64,000 bases of DNA from the NCBI RefSeq assembly GCF_013410405.1, contig NZ_JACCFK010000001.1, positions 3,224,001 through 3,288,000 of the forward strand, given 5' to 3'. Of the stretch, positions 49,533 through 57,458 are shown in pieces. A program made the translations under genes and the position numbers. The notes under the pieces are model-generated. The model searched no databases, was not told the DNA's origin, and worked only from the letters and a program-made list of their open reading frames with translations. The stretch comes from Amycolatopsis endophytica (GTDB taxonomy: Bacteria > Actinomycetota > Actinomycetes > Mycobacteriales > Pseudonocardiaceae). Positions within the stretch are counted from its first letter, which is position 1, and each line of letters begins with the position of its first letter.

Positions 49533-50516
49533 TCAGCAGGACTGCTTGTAGAAGTACTGCTGGTTCGCGTCCATGTTGTCCTTCGTGATGGAGTGCAGCG
49601 GCGCGGTCAGGTTGCGCGTCACCGGCTTGCCCTCCAGCGCCGCCACCGCCTGCTGCACGCCCTGCTGCCCGATCGTCGCCGGGTCCTGGGCGATCAGCGC
49701 CTGGTACTCGCCGTTGCGCAGACCCTCCACTTCGGACGGGCTGGCGTCGAAGCCGATGAGGTTGACCTGGCCCACCTTGCCCGCGTTGCGCAGGCCGGTC
49801 GCGGCGCCCTCACCGGTGTTCAGGTTCGTCGCGAAGATCCCCACCAGGTCCGGTGTGGACGCCAGCGCCGCGGTCACCTTCGACGCGGCCTGCTCCGGCT
49901 CGTTCTGCGTGAACTGGATGCCGGCCGACTTCAGGTTCGGGTACTTCTTGAGCTGGTCCTCGAACCCGGCCGCGCGCGCGTTCGTCGTCGAGGTGCCCGC
50001 GATCGTGTCCAGCACCAGCACCGAACCGGACTTGCCCGCGGCCAGCTGCGCCAGCGTGTCCGCCGCCATCTGCCCGCCCTGCGTGCTGTCCGACGAGATC
50101 GACGACTGGGCCACGCTCGTGTCCTGCAACGCCGTGTCGACCTCGATGATCTTCACGCCGCGCGAGGCGACCTGCTGGATCGGTGCGAGCATCGCGGTGT
50201 CGTCGGTCGGGGCGATGAGCAGCGCGGCGGGCGGGTTCGAACCGAGCGCGTTGACCTTCTCGGTCTGCATCGCGGCGTCGAACTTCTGCGGTGCCGAAGT
50301 GTCCAGCGTGTACCCGAGCTTCTGCGCCTCGGCCTGCGCGCCGCACTGCATCGAGATGTAGAACGGCTCGGCCTGCACGCCGGGGATCAGCGTGATCCGC
50401 TTGTTGTTCTCCGCCGAGGTGCCGCCGGAATCGCCGACCTGCCCCGACCCGCACGCGGCGAGCAACACCGCGGTCGCCGCCAGCGCACCGGCGGCGGCGA
50501 ACCTCGTGAACTTCAT
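49533..50516 (-). CDS. CUT2-type sugar ABC transporter substrate-binding lipoprotein
   Basis: Extracytoplasmic lipoprotein of 327 residues: signal MKFTRFAAAGALAATAVLLA followed by lipobox LAAC. The mature part is a periplasmic-binding-protein type 4 fold, with ALLIAPTDDTAMLAPIQQVA and KIIEVDTALQDTS as in ribose/galactose-type binders, and a hinge region ending LIGFDASPSEVEGLRNGEYQ. It is the last gene of the five-gene minus-strand sugar operon, 32 bases after the permease. Confidence 0.92.
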   Translation of the reverse strand: MKFTRFAAAGALAATAVLLAACGSGQVGDSGGTSAENNKRITLIPGVQAEPFYISMQCGAQAEAQKLGYTLDTSAPQKFDAAMQTEKVNALGSNPPAALLIAPTDDTAMLAPIQQVASRGVKIIEVDTALQDTSVAQSSISSDSTQGGQMAADTLAQLAAGKSGSVLVLDTIAGTSTTNARAAGFEDQLKKYPNLKSAGIQFTQNEPEQAASKVTAALASTPDLVGIFATNLNTGEGAATGLRNAGKVGQVNLIGFDASPSEVEGLRNGEYQALIAQDPATIGQQGVQQAVAALEGKPVTRNLTAPLHSITKDNMDANQQYFYKQSC

Positions 50517-50548
50517 CGATCCCTCTCCCTACTTCGTTGTACGAGAAT

Positions 50549-51583
50549 TCAGCGGGAACTGCGCGACCGGCGGCGCCGCTGGTCGAACCACACCGCGGCC
50601 ACCAGCACGGCGCCGACCGCGATCATCTGCCAGAAGTCCTGCACGTGCGTGATGTTGAAGCCCTTCTTGAGCACCGCCGGGATGAACACGCCGATCACCG
50701 TGCCCAGCACCGATCCGACGCCGCCGAACAGGCTGGTCCCGCCCATCACGGTCGCCGCGATCGCGTTGAGGTTGTCGTTGGTGTGGGCGGTGATCGTGGT
50801 CGACGCGTAGTAGGCCAGCGACAGGAAACCCGCCACCCCGGCGAGGAAACCGGTCAGCAGGTACACCTTGAGCAGGTGCGCGGTCACCGCGATCCCGGAC
50901 CGCCGCGCCGCTTCGGCGTTCGACCCGACCGCGTAGGTGTAGCGGCCGAACCGCGTGGTGTGCAGCAGCCACGCGCCGATCAGCGTGATGACGACGGCGA
51001 CCAGCACCAGGTTCGGGACGCCGCCGAACGACGTGCCGTAGCCGAGCGTGCGGTTCAGGGTCGTGGGCACGCTGCGCACGTCGGAACCACCGTTGAGCAG
51101 GTACGCCGCGCCGAGCGCCGCGCCCATCGAGCCCAGCGTCACGATCAGCGGCGGGATCTTCGCCACCGCGATGAGGAACCCGTTGATCAGTCCCCACACG
51201 GTGCCGGCCAGCACCGCCGCGACCAGCCCGGCCGTGATCACGCCCCATCCCGCTGCGCTCGCGTTGCCGCCGGAGAGCCATTCCATCGTCTTGCCGCACA
51301 CCATGCCCGCGAAGATCAGCACCGACCCGACGGACAGGTCGATCCCGGAGGTGATGATCACGAACGTCATCCCGACCGAGAGCACGAGCAGCACCGACGT
51401 CTCGATCAGCAACGTCTGGAACGTGAACACGGTGGCGAACTCGTTGGGGGCCAGCGCGGTGAAGATCGCGATCAGCGCGAGCAGCACGAGCGCGATCCAG
51501 AACGTGTTGGCACCGAGGAGCCGTTGCCCCAGGGATCGCTTGCCGACCCCGCCCTCGACCTTGGTCTGAATCGCCGTGCTCAC
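50549..51583 (-). CDS. CUT2-type sugar ABC transporter permease (RbsC-like)
   Basis: Inner-membrane permease of 344 residues with about ten hydrophobic segments. The diagnostic ITSGIDLSVGSVLIFAGMVC and the late EAA-like region ATVMGGTSLFGGVGSVLGTV identify the RbsC family. GTG 51583 is preceded by GAGGAGG and overlaps the stop of a small 31-codon ORF. Partner of the ATPase at 51672 and the binding protein at 49533. Confidence 0.92.
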   Translation of the reverse strand: MSTAIQTKVEGGVGKRSLGQRLLGANTFWIALVLLALIAIFTALAPNEFATVFTFQTLLIETSVLLVLSVGMTFVIITSGIDLSVGSVLIFAGMVCGKTMEWLSGGNASAAGWGVITAGLVAAVLAGTVWGLINGFLIAVAKIPPLIVTLGSMGAALGAAYLLNGGSDVRSVPTTLNRTLGYGTSFGGVPNLVLVAVVITLIGAWLLHTTRFGRYTYAVGSNAEAARRSGIAVTAHLLKVYLLTGFLAGVAGFLSLAYYASTTITAHTNDNLNAIAATVMGGTSLFGGVGSVLGTVIGVFIPAVLKKGFNITHVQDFWQMIAVGAVLVAAVWFDQRRRRSRSSR

Positions 51584-51675
51584 GCCGCCTCCTCAACGGA
51601 CGCGGCAAGCCGCGACAGTGTTTCCACGTCGGCGAGCGTGGTGTTCGATGATGCGGACCTGCAAGCAGTCCTCAT
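51580..51675 (-). CDS. Small 31-codon ORF stitched between ATPase and permease
   Basis: ATG 51675 overlaps the ATPase TGA by four bases (ATGA), and its own TGA overlaps the permease GTG by four bases (GTGA), with GAGGAGG before both starts. The peptide (MRTACRSASSNTTLADVETL then an SRLAASVEEAA tail) has one Cys, no membrane segment and an amphipathic C-terminal half. The ATPase and this ORF both end in EEAA-stop, and the DNA around both ends is a direct repeat (GAGGAGGCGGC then RTGAG), so it may have arisen by local duplication. Function unknown; it could simply maintain translational coupling. Confidence 0.45.
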   Translation of the reverse strand: MRTACRSASSNTTLADVETLSRLAASVEEAA

Positions 51676-52439
51676 GCCGCCTCCTCGTGCGTCAGAGCGC
51701 CAGTCATCGCCGCGACCAGGTCTTCGAGCTTGGTCTCCGAAGCCTTGAACCGGGCCACCCGCGTGCCCAGCCGCAGCACCTCGACCCGGTCGGCCACGGA
51801 CAGCACCTCGGGCATGTTGTGGCTGATCAGCACCACCGCGATGCCCTCGTCGCGGACCCGCCGGACCACGTCCAGCACGCGTTCCCGCTGCACCACGCCG
51901 AGCGCGGCGGTCGGCTCGTCCATGAACACGACCTTCGACGCCCACACCACCGACCGCGCCACGGCGACGCTCTGCCGCTGCCCGCCGGACAGCGACCCGA
52001 TCGGCACGTCCGCGCTCTGCAGCGTCACGCCCAGCCGTTCGAACTCGGCGACCGCCTGGCGCCGCATCTCGGCCTTGTCCAGCATCCCCAGCTTGCCGAG
52101 GAACCCCTTGCGCGGGATTTCCCTGCCGAGGAACAGGTTCGCCGCCGGATCGAGGTCCGGGGCGACCGCGAGGTCCTGGTACACCGTCTCGATGCCCAGC
52201 CGCCGCGCGGTCGTCGGCGAATCGAGCGACACCGTCCCGCCGTCCAGCACGATCTCGCCGGAGTTCGGTTGCTCCGCGCCGGACAGGCACTTGACGAGGG
52301 TGGACTTCCCCGCGCCGTTGTCCCCGATCAGCGCGGTCACCTCGCCCGCGCGGGCCTGGAAGGACGCCCCGCGCAGGGCCTCCACCGAGCCGTAGTGCTT
52401 GACCAGGTTCCGCGCGTCGAGCAGGACGGTGTCGTTCAT
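51672..52439 (-). CDS. Sugar ABC transporter ATP-binding protein (single ABC domain)
   Basis: ATPase of 255 residues: Walker A LIGDNGAGKSTLVK, Q-loop TVYQDLAVAPDLD, signature GSLSGGQRQSVAVAR, Walker B KVVFMDEPTAALG and H-loop VLISHNMPEV. CUT2 ATPases such as RbsA/MglA usually have two ABC halves; this one has a single half and would act as a homodimer, as in the shorter FrcA-like versions. ATG 52439 shares one base with the stop of the ManA-like gene (TGATG). Confidence 0.92.
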   Translation of the reverse strand: MNDTVLLDARNLVKHYGSVEALRGASFQARAGEVTALIGDNGAGKSTLVKCLSGAEQPNSGEIVLDGGTVSLDSPTTARRLGIETVYQDLAVAPDLDPAANLFLGREIPRKGFLGKLGMLDKAEMRRQAVAEFERLGVTLQSADVPIGSLSGGQRQSVAVARSVVWASKVVFMDEPTAALGVVQRERVLDVVRRVRDEGIAVVLISHNMPEVLSVADRVEVLRLGTRVARFKASETKLEDLVAAMTGALTHEEAA

Positions 52440-53464
52440 CAGTGCACTCCCGGGGCAGGGGGTCGGCAGCGGATGACGGCCAGCTCGCCCGCCAGTTCGA
52501 GCTGGCCCGCGGCGTGCGGGACGACCAGGGTTTCGCCCTTGGCCACGGGGACCTCGTCGCCGTGCTCGGTGCGCAGGGTGCCCTGCCCGTCGAGCGCCAC
52601 GAACACGGCGAACGACGGGTCGAGCGCGAGCGCGGGGGACGGGCGCAGCTGGTCGGCGCGGAAGAACTCCGCGGAACCGGCGGCGAGGAGGTCCACAGTG
52701 GACCCGGGCTCGTCCGCGGTGTGCTTGACGATGCTGGTGAGCCGCTCGTCGTCCCAGCCGCTCGTGTCCAGTGCCGTCAACGCGGTGTCGAAGCCGAGAC
52801 CGAGGTGGCCCTTCTCGGGGCTGTCCAGGAAGTTCCGCCACTCGATGGTCAGCGAGAAGTCGGTCGGTTGCTGCAGCTCGACGACGAACACGCCCTCGCC
52901 GATCGCGTGCGGCAGCCCGGCCGGGATGTAGACCGTGTCACCAGCGCGGACCGGGACGCTGTTCAGCGCCCCCAGCATCGCGTCGGTGTCCTGCTCGCGC
53001 ACCCAGCCGTCGACCGTCGAAGAGCTGACGGTCTCCCGGAAGCCGGGGTAGACGCGGGGGTCGTCGCCGCTGGTGCCGATGACGATCCAGGCTTCGGTCT
53101 TGCCGAAGTGCGAGTCGAAGTGCTCACGCGCGAAACCGTCGGTGGGGTGGAAGTGCACCGGCAGCCGCTGGCCGGCGTCGAGCAGCTTGACCAGCAGCGC
53201 GGTGGAATCCTTGAACGCCGACACGTGCCCGGCGCCGAGCCACGACTTCGGATCGTCGCGGACCGCGTCCCTCAGCCAGCGGCCGTCGGGCAACCTGCTC
53301 AGGCCGGATTCGTCCTGGCCGAAGCGGGTCGTGGCGGAGGCGACCCAGTCCTCCGGGCCGAACGCCGAGTCCTGACCGGACGCGCCGCGCAGAGCCGCGA
53401 TAGCCGCGCCGCCGCGGTAGAACTGGTCCGGCTGGTTGGCCGGAAGCTTGATCGGAGCGGTCAC
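52439..53464 (-). CDS. Mannose-6-phosphate isomerase-like cupin (class I)
   Basis: Zinc-dependent type I phosphomannose isomerase fold of 341 residues. Metal ligands lie in LPVHFHPTDGFAREHFDSHF with KTEAWIVIG following, and in YIPAGLPHAIGEGVFVVELQ. The C-terminal cupin (SFAVFVALDGQGTLRTEHGD) is present. It interconverts a ketose and aldose 6-phosphate, so the imported sugar is probably mannose-, fructose- or a related hexose, phosphorylated by a kinase not in the operon. ATG 53464 overlaps the LacI TGA by four bases. Confidence 0.88.
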   Translation of the reverse strand: MTAPIKLPANQPDQFYRGGAAIAALRGASGQDSAFGPEDWVASATTRFGQDESGLSRLPDGRWLRDAVRDDPKSWLGAGHVSAFKDSTALLVKLLDAGQRLPVHFHPTDGFAREHFDSHFGKTEAWIVIGTSGDDPRVYPGFRETVSSSTVDGWVREQDTDAMLGALNSVPVRAGDTVYIPAGLPHAIGEGVFVVELQQPTDFSLTIEWRNFLDSPEKGHLGLGFDTALTALDTSGWDDERLTSIVKHTADEPGSTVDLLAAGSAEFFRADQLRPSPALALDPSFAVFVALDGQGTLRTEHGDEVPVAKGETLVVPHAAGQLELAGELAVIRCRPPAPGVH

Positions 53465-54492
53465 GGGGACACCTCACCGGAGCCGCGGGGAACGAGATGC
53501 ACGGGCAGGACGACCTTTCTCGGTGGTGAGGCATCGCCGTTGATGCGGGCGAACAACAGCTCGGCCGCCGCCGACCCGAGGCGGCTGACGTCGTGCGCCA
53601 CGACGGTGACCGGTGGGTCGAGCAGGTCGGCGAGTTCGAAGTCGTCGAAGCCGACGACGGCGGGACGCGGGGTGACGTGCGCCAGTGCCCGCAGCAGGTG
53701 GACCGCGGCGCGGTTGTTGCCCGCGATGATCGCGGTGGCCGGGTCGGGCCCGCCGAGCAGGCGGGTCACCGCGTCGGCGACGCTGTCGCGTGTCGGGGGC
53801 CGCAGGATCGCGAGGCTTTCGTCGAAGCGCAGGCCCGCGCGGGCGCAGCCGTCGCGGAACCCCCGCAGGCGTTCGGCGGCGGTGAAGATGTCGGGCCGGT
53901 CGCCGAGGAAGGCGATCCGGCGGTGCCCGTGCCGGGCCAGGTGGGCGACGGCCTCGACGGTGCCACCCAGGTTGTCGACCAGCACGGTGTCGGCCGGGAT
54001 GTCGCCCGCCGGACGGTCGACGAACACCACCGGCGTGCCCGCCCGCATCTCCGGCACGAGGTAGCCGTGCTGGGTGCCCGCCGGGACGACCAGCAGGCCG
54101 TCGACGCGCCGCGAGCAGAACTCCAGGGCCAGCTCACGTTCGCGGTCGGAGTCCTCCTCCGAGGAACCGGACAGGACGTGCCGCCCGAACGCGGTGGCGA
54201 CCTTCTCGACCGCCCGGTTCAGTTCCGAATAGAAGGGGTTGCCGACATCCTCGACCACCAGGCCGACCGTGCCGGTGGTGGAGCCGCGGCGCAGGTTGCG
54301 GGCGCCCAGGTTGCGCCGGAAACCGAGCTGGTCGATGGCCGCCAGCACGCGCTCGGCGGTCTCCGGGTGCACCGCGGGCTCGTCGTTCACGACCCGCGAG
54401 ACCGTCTTGATGCTCACCCCGGCCAGGCGGGCGACGTCGTTCATCGTGGCGCGACGAGACGCCTTACGCGGATCAGACGACAACGTTGTCAT
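53461..54492 (-). CDS. LacI-family repressor of the sugar operon
   Basis: Repressor of 343 residues. The HTH and hinge are ATMNDVARLAGVSIKTVSRV with the conserved NDEPAVHPETAERVLAAIDQ and LGFRRNLGARNLRRG segments. The periplasmic-binding-like core ends in VGFDDFELADLLDPPVTVVA. It is the first gene of the operon, coupled to the isomerase. A CG-centred palindrome GACAACGTTGTC overlaps its start codon region, ideal for autorepression of the whole operon. Confidence 0.93.
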   Translation of the reverse strand: MTTLSSDPRKASRRATMNDVARLAGVSIKTVSRVVNDEPAVHPETAERVLAAIDQLGFRRNLGARNLRRGSTTGTVGLVVEDVGNPFYSELNRAVEKVATAFGRHVLSGSSEEDSDRERELALEFCSRRVDGLLVVPAGTQHGYLVPEMRAGTPVVFVDRPAGDIPADTVLVDNLGGTVEAVAHLARHGHRRIAFLGDRPDIFTAAERLRGFRDGCARAGLRFDESLAILRPPTRDSVADAVTRLLGGPDPATAIIAGNNRAAVHLLRALAHVTPRPAVVGFDDFELADLLDPPVTVVAHDVSRLGSAAAELLFARINGDASPPRKVVLPVHLVPRGSGEVSP

Positions 54493-54512
54493 AGCGGTGT
54501 GGATTTCACACC
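54479..54512. promoter_or_regulatory. LacI-type operator and adjacent inverted repeat at the sugar-operon promoter
   Basis: GACAACGTTGTC (54479-54490) is a perfect 12-bp palindrome with the central CG pair typical of LacI-family operators. It overlaps codons 1-5 of the repressor gene. Next to it GGTGTG-GATTT-CACACC (54496-54512) is a second perfect inverted repeat just upstream of the start. Confidence 0.6.
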
Positions 54513-54661
54513 CGCGGGCGGGGGCGTGTCAACCGTCGTCCGTTTTGATCCTTTGTGGACGACCTGGATGTGGCCCACGCCACGCGATTCCGGTGTCGGT
54601 GATGATGATCACGACCCCCGGCGTTCCGGTGAGGACCATCACGCCTCACACTGGGTACCGG

Positions 54662-54702
54662 AACGTCCGACAGCGTGGTTGAACGTAGCAGGGTCGGACG
54701 TT
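54662..54702 (+). promoter_or_regulatory. 10-bp stem-loop with T-run ahead of the DUF3817 gene
   Basis: AACGTCCGAC (54662-54671) and GTCGGACGTT (54693-54702) form a perfect stem around a 21-base loop and are followed by TTCT. As a leader element it could be an attenuator or terminator 30 bases before the start of the membrane protein gene. A separate transcript ending here would need its own promoter. Confidence 0.45.
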
Positions 54703-54733
54703 TTCTCATGTGCTTCTCACGAGGAGGAAAGCA

Positions 54734-55096
54734 GTGACCAGCAAGGCCGCTCTCGTGTTCCGCGTGGCCGCCGTCGCCGAGGCGTTGTCCTGGGCGGGTT
54801 TGCTGATCGGGATGTTCCTGAAGTACGTCGTCGACGCCCCGAACGAGGGCGGCGTGCCGGTGCTCGGCATGGTCCACGGCGTCGTCTTCGTCGTCTACCT
54901 GATCGTCACGCTGTCCGTGTTCAAGCCGCTGGGCTGGCGTCCGAAGACCGTGATCACGGCGCTGCTCGCCAGCATCCCGCCGCTGTTCACCTGGTGGTTC
55001 GAGACCTGGGCGCTGCGCACCGGCAAGCTGGACGGCCCGCAGCGGCTGACTCACGGCGGTACCGGGCTGTTCGTCCGCGACGCCGTCTCCGCCTGA
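54734..55096 (+). CDS. DUF3817 integral membrane protein
   Basis: Protein of 120 residues with three to four membrane segments: ALVFRVAAVAEALSWAGLLI, then VHGVVFVVYLIVTLSVF, then VITALLASIPPLFTWWFETW. The pattern E-A-x-S-W-x-G-L-L and M-K-Y, then VHG and PPFTW-like motif is that of DUF3817 (YdzA-type) proteins of unknown function. GTG 54734 is preceded by GAGGAGG. Convergent with the MarR gene. Confidence 0.88.
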   Translation: MTSKAALVFRVAAVAEALSWAGLLIGMFLKYVVDAPNEGGVPVLGMVHGVVFVVYLIVTLSVFKPLGWRPKTVITALLASIPPLFTWWFETWALRTGKLDGPQRLTHGGTGLFVRDAVSA

Positions 55097-55150
55097 TCTT
55101 CCACCGCGGCGCCGCCTCCACGACTGTGGGGGCGGCGCCGTGTGCCGTCG

Positions 55151-55651
55151 TCAGCCGTCGAAGTCGCCCGTGGCTTTGCGGACCTTCGTGAGCAGGTCGG
55201 ACAGCTGTTCGGTCTGCTTCGACGTGAGCCCGACCAGGCCGAAGTCGATGCCGGTGACCGCTTTCGTGGCGTCCTCCAGCCGGGCGTGACCGTCGTCGGT
55301 GATCTCGACCAGTGTGGTCCGCCGGTCGGTGGGGTGCGGTACGCGCTTGACCAGCCCGTCCTTCTCCAGCCGGTCCACGATGTTGGTGACACTGGTGGGG
55401 TGCAGTTGCAGCCGCTCACCCATGACCCGCATCGGCAGCGACCCGCGGCGCGCGAAGGACAGCAGCACCAGCGCCTCGTAGCGGGCGAAGGTCAGGCCGT
55501 GGGGCTTGAGGGCGCCGTCGACGGCCGACTGGACGATCTGCTGCACGCGCATCACGCCGGTGACCGCCGCCATGGTCGTGGACGGCCCGATCCGCTCCTC
55601 CCACGTCTTGGCGGCGCGGGCGATCGGGTCGAAAGGCAGCCGGCGGTTCAT
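55151..55651 (-). CDS. MarR-family transcriptional regulator
   Basis: Regulator of 166 residues with a winged helix: LTFARYEALVLLSFARRGSL, PMRVMGERLQLHPTSVTNIV, DRLEKDGLVKRVPHPTDRRT, then TLVEITDDGHARLEDATKAV. The conserved DRR wing is present. The effector is unknown. ATG 55651 is divergent from the thiamine-binding protein gene across 76 bases, which it may regulate. Confidence 0.9.
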   Translation of the reverse strand: MNRRLPFDPIARAAKTWEERIGPSTTMAAVTGVMRVQQIVQSAVDGALKPHGLTFARYEALVLLSFARRGSLPMRVMGERLQLHPTSVTNIVDRLEKDGLVKRVPHPTDRRTTLVEITDDGHARLEDATKAVTGIDFGLVGLTSKQTEQLSDLLTKVRKATGDFDG

Positions 55652-55727
55652 GGCAGGGAAGCTACCAGCGGGTTCTTGACCGAGGGGGCAGGGTAGTGCG
55701 CAAGTGCCGCGAGTGTGAGGAGAGCCG

Positions 55728-56027
55728 ATGATCGTCGCGTTCAGCGTGAGCCCGTCCGGTGGTGACCCGGACGGCGGGGTCAGCGAGGCCGTCGCCAAGG
55801 CGGTGCGAGTGGTGCGTGATTCGGGCCTGCCGAACTCGACCAACGCGATGTTCACCAACGTGGAGGGCTCGTGGGATGAGGTCATGGACGTGGTGAAACG
55901 GGCCGTCGAGGCGGCGGGCGAAGGTGCGGCGCGGGTGTCGCTGGTGTTGAAGGCGGACATCCGGCCGGGGTTCGAGAGCGGTCAGCTGGACGCGAAAGTG
56001 GACCGGCTGGAGGAGCACCTGCGGTGA
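55728..56027 (+). CDS. MTH1187-family thiamine-binding protein
   Basis: Small beta-alpha-beta protein of 99 residues: [20 protein letters not shown], then [20 protein letters not shown] and [20 protein letters not shown]. This is the conserved MTH1187/YkoF-like core that binds thiamine or HMP. Cytosolic. GAGGAGAGCCG precedes the ATG. Likely role in thiamine salvage or sensing. Divergent from a MarR gene. Confidence 0.85.
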   Translation: MIVAFSVSPSGGDPDGGVSEAVAKAVRVVRDSGLPNSTNAMFTNVEGSWDEVMDVVKRAVEAAGEGAARVSLVLKADIRPGFESGQLDAKVDRLEEHLR

Positions 56028-56058
56028 AACGCCGGACAGTACATGCCAGGATGGAAGC

Positions 56059-57015
56059 GTGACAAATCCACGCGCATCAGCAGCCAATTCAGCCGCCATG
56101 TCCGCCGCGCTGTCCGGCGCGGTGGATCTGTCCGGGCTCAAGGCGCGGGCCGAGGCCCAGCGCAACGGTCCGGCGCAGCCCAGCGGCGGCGCGCCCGAGG
56201 GGGACCGTCCCGTGTCGGGCGCCGTCATCGACGTCACCGAGGCCACCTTCCAGGCCGATGTCGTCGACCGGTCGATGCAGCAGCTCGTCGTCGTCGACCT
56301 GTGGGCCGACTGGTGCGGGCCGTGCAAGCAGCTCAGCCCGGTGCTGGAGCGGCTGGCCGGGCAGTCGGGCGGCGCCTGGGTGCTGGCGAAGGTCGACGTC
56401 GACGCCAACCCGCGCATCGCGCAGGTCTTCGGGGTCCAGTCGATCCCGACGGTGGTCGCCATCGCCGGTGGCCAGCCGGTCAACGCCTTCTCCGGTGCCC
56501 TGCCGGAGCCGGAGATCCGCCAGTGGCTGGACCAGCTGCTGGACGCGTTGAAGGACAAGCTGCCGGGCATCCCGCCCGCCGAGGGCGAAGAGGTCGAGGA
56601 GCCCGAGGACCCGCGCTTCACCGAGGCCGAGGCCGCGTTCGAACGCGGCGATTTCGCCGAGGCGGATGCTGCTTACCAGCGGATCCTGGACACCGAACCG
56701 GCCAACGAGCTGGCCAAGGCCGCCCAGGCCCAGGTCCGTTTCGCCGCCCGAGCCGCCGAGGCCGACCCCACGGCCGTCACCCGGGCCGATGCCTCACCTG
56801 GCGACCTGGACGCCCAGTTCGCGGCCGCGGATTACGAGGTGGCGACCGGCAAGGTCGAGGACGGCTTCTCGCGCCTGATCGAGACCGTGCGCCGCAGCGC
56901 GGGCCCGGACCGCAACCGGGTTCGCGAGCACCTGGTGAGCCTCTTCGACTTGTTCGACGCCTCCGACGAGCGCGTGGCCGCCGCGCGCCGCAACCTGGCC
57001 TCAGCCCTGTTCTGA
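56059..57015 (+). CDS. Thioredoxin-TPR chaperedoxin (CnoX/YbbN-like)
   Basis: Protein of 318 residues. An N-terminal extension (about 1-55, Ala/Gly-rich) leads into a thioredoxin domain with [20 protein letters not shown], an intact CGPC active site, and cis-Pro in [10 protein letters not shown]. The C-terminal half is tetratricopeptide-like ([20 protein letters not shown], and the final [20 protein letters not shown]). It protects proteins from oxidation and aggregation in the cytosol. The GTG start at 56059 is 31 bases after the thiamine-binding gene, so the two may be cotranscribed. Confidence 0.9.
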   Translation: MTNPRASAANSAAMSAALSGAVDLSGLKARAEAQRNGPAQPSGGAPEGDRPVSGAVIDVTEATFQADVVDRSMQQLVVVDLWADWCGPCKQLSPVLERLAGQSGGAWVLAKVDVDANPRIAQVFGVQSIPTVVAIAGGQPVNAFSGALPEPEIRQWLDQLLDALKDKLPGIPPAEGEEVEEPEDPRFTEAEAAFERGDFAEADAAYQRILDTEPANELAKAAQAQVRFAARAAEADPTAVTRADASPGDLDAQFAAADYEVATGKVEDGFSRLIETVRRSAGPDRNRVREHLVSLFDLFDASDERVAAARRNLASALF

Positions 57016-57042
57016 CCCCCCACACGGCGCCCGCGAGCGGCC

Positions 57043-57172
57043 AACACGCCGCCGGGAGCGGCAAACACGCCGCCCGGAACAGCAAACACGCCGCCCGGAA
57101 CGGCAAACACGCCGGGTCGCGCGGCGTGTTTGCCGTTCCGGCTGGCGTGTTGGCCCTTGCGGGCGCCGTGTT
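57043..57172. repeat. 21-bp repeats, four direct then three inverted
   Basis: AACACGCCG recurs at 57043, 57064, 57085 and 57106, an exact 21-base period within units like GGCAAACACGCCGCCCGGAAC. The complementary sequence (CGGCGTGTT or close variants) then appears at 57122, 57143 and 57164, again with a 21-base period. The two halves form a long imperfect hairpin between the convergent thioredoxin and metallopeptidase genes. Confidence 0.85.
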
Positions 57173-57277
57173 TGCCCCTCCGGGACGCCACCCACCCACC
57201 CACCACACCGCCGCCCGGCAACGCAACCCAGCCACCAGGCCGCCCAGCCCTCCCCCGCACCCCGATCCCCAGCTCAG

Positions 57278-57345
57278 TTCTACGGACGATCAGGCGGAGT
57301 CAAGGCACGCTTTCCCGCCTTGACGCCGCCTGCTCGGCCGTAGAA
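57278..57345. terminator. 68-base interrupted hairpin between convergent genes
   Basis: Three matching arm blocks nest symmetrically: TTCTACGG/CCGTAGAA, CAGGCGG/CCGCCTG and GTCAAGG/CCTTGAC, separated by a five-base internal loop (ACGAT against CTCGG) and a single A-G mismatch, around a 12-base loop. It may serve as a bidirectional terminator or a structured RNA. About 110 further bases up to 57458 hold no gene that I can see. Confidence 0.7.
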
Positions 57346-57458
57346 ACAATCAAAAATCGGGGCGGCCCCAATCGGGGCGTAGCGAAGCGAAGCCGGCGCT
57401 TGTCAGCCGCGCGCAGCGCAACAACCCGTGTAGCGGCTACGCAAGCCCTGCGCCCACC

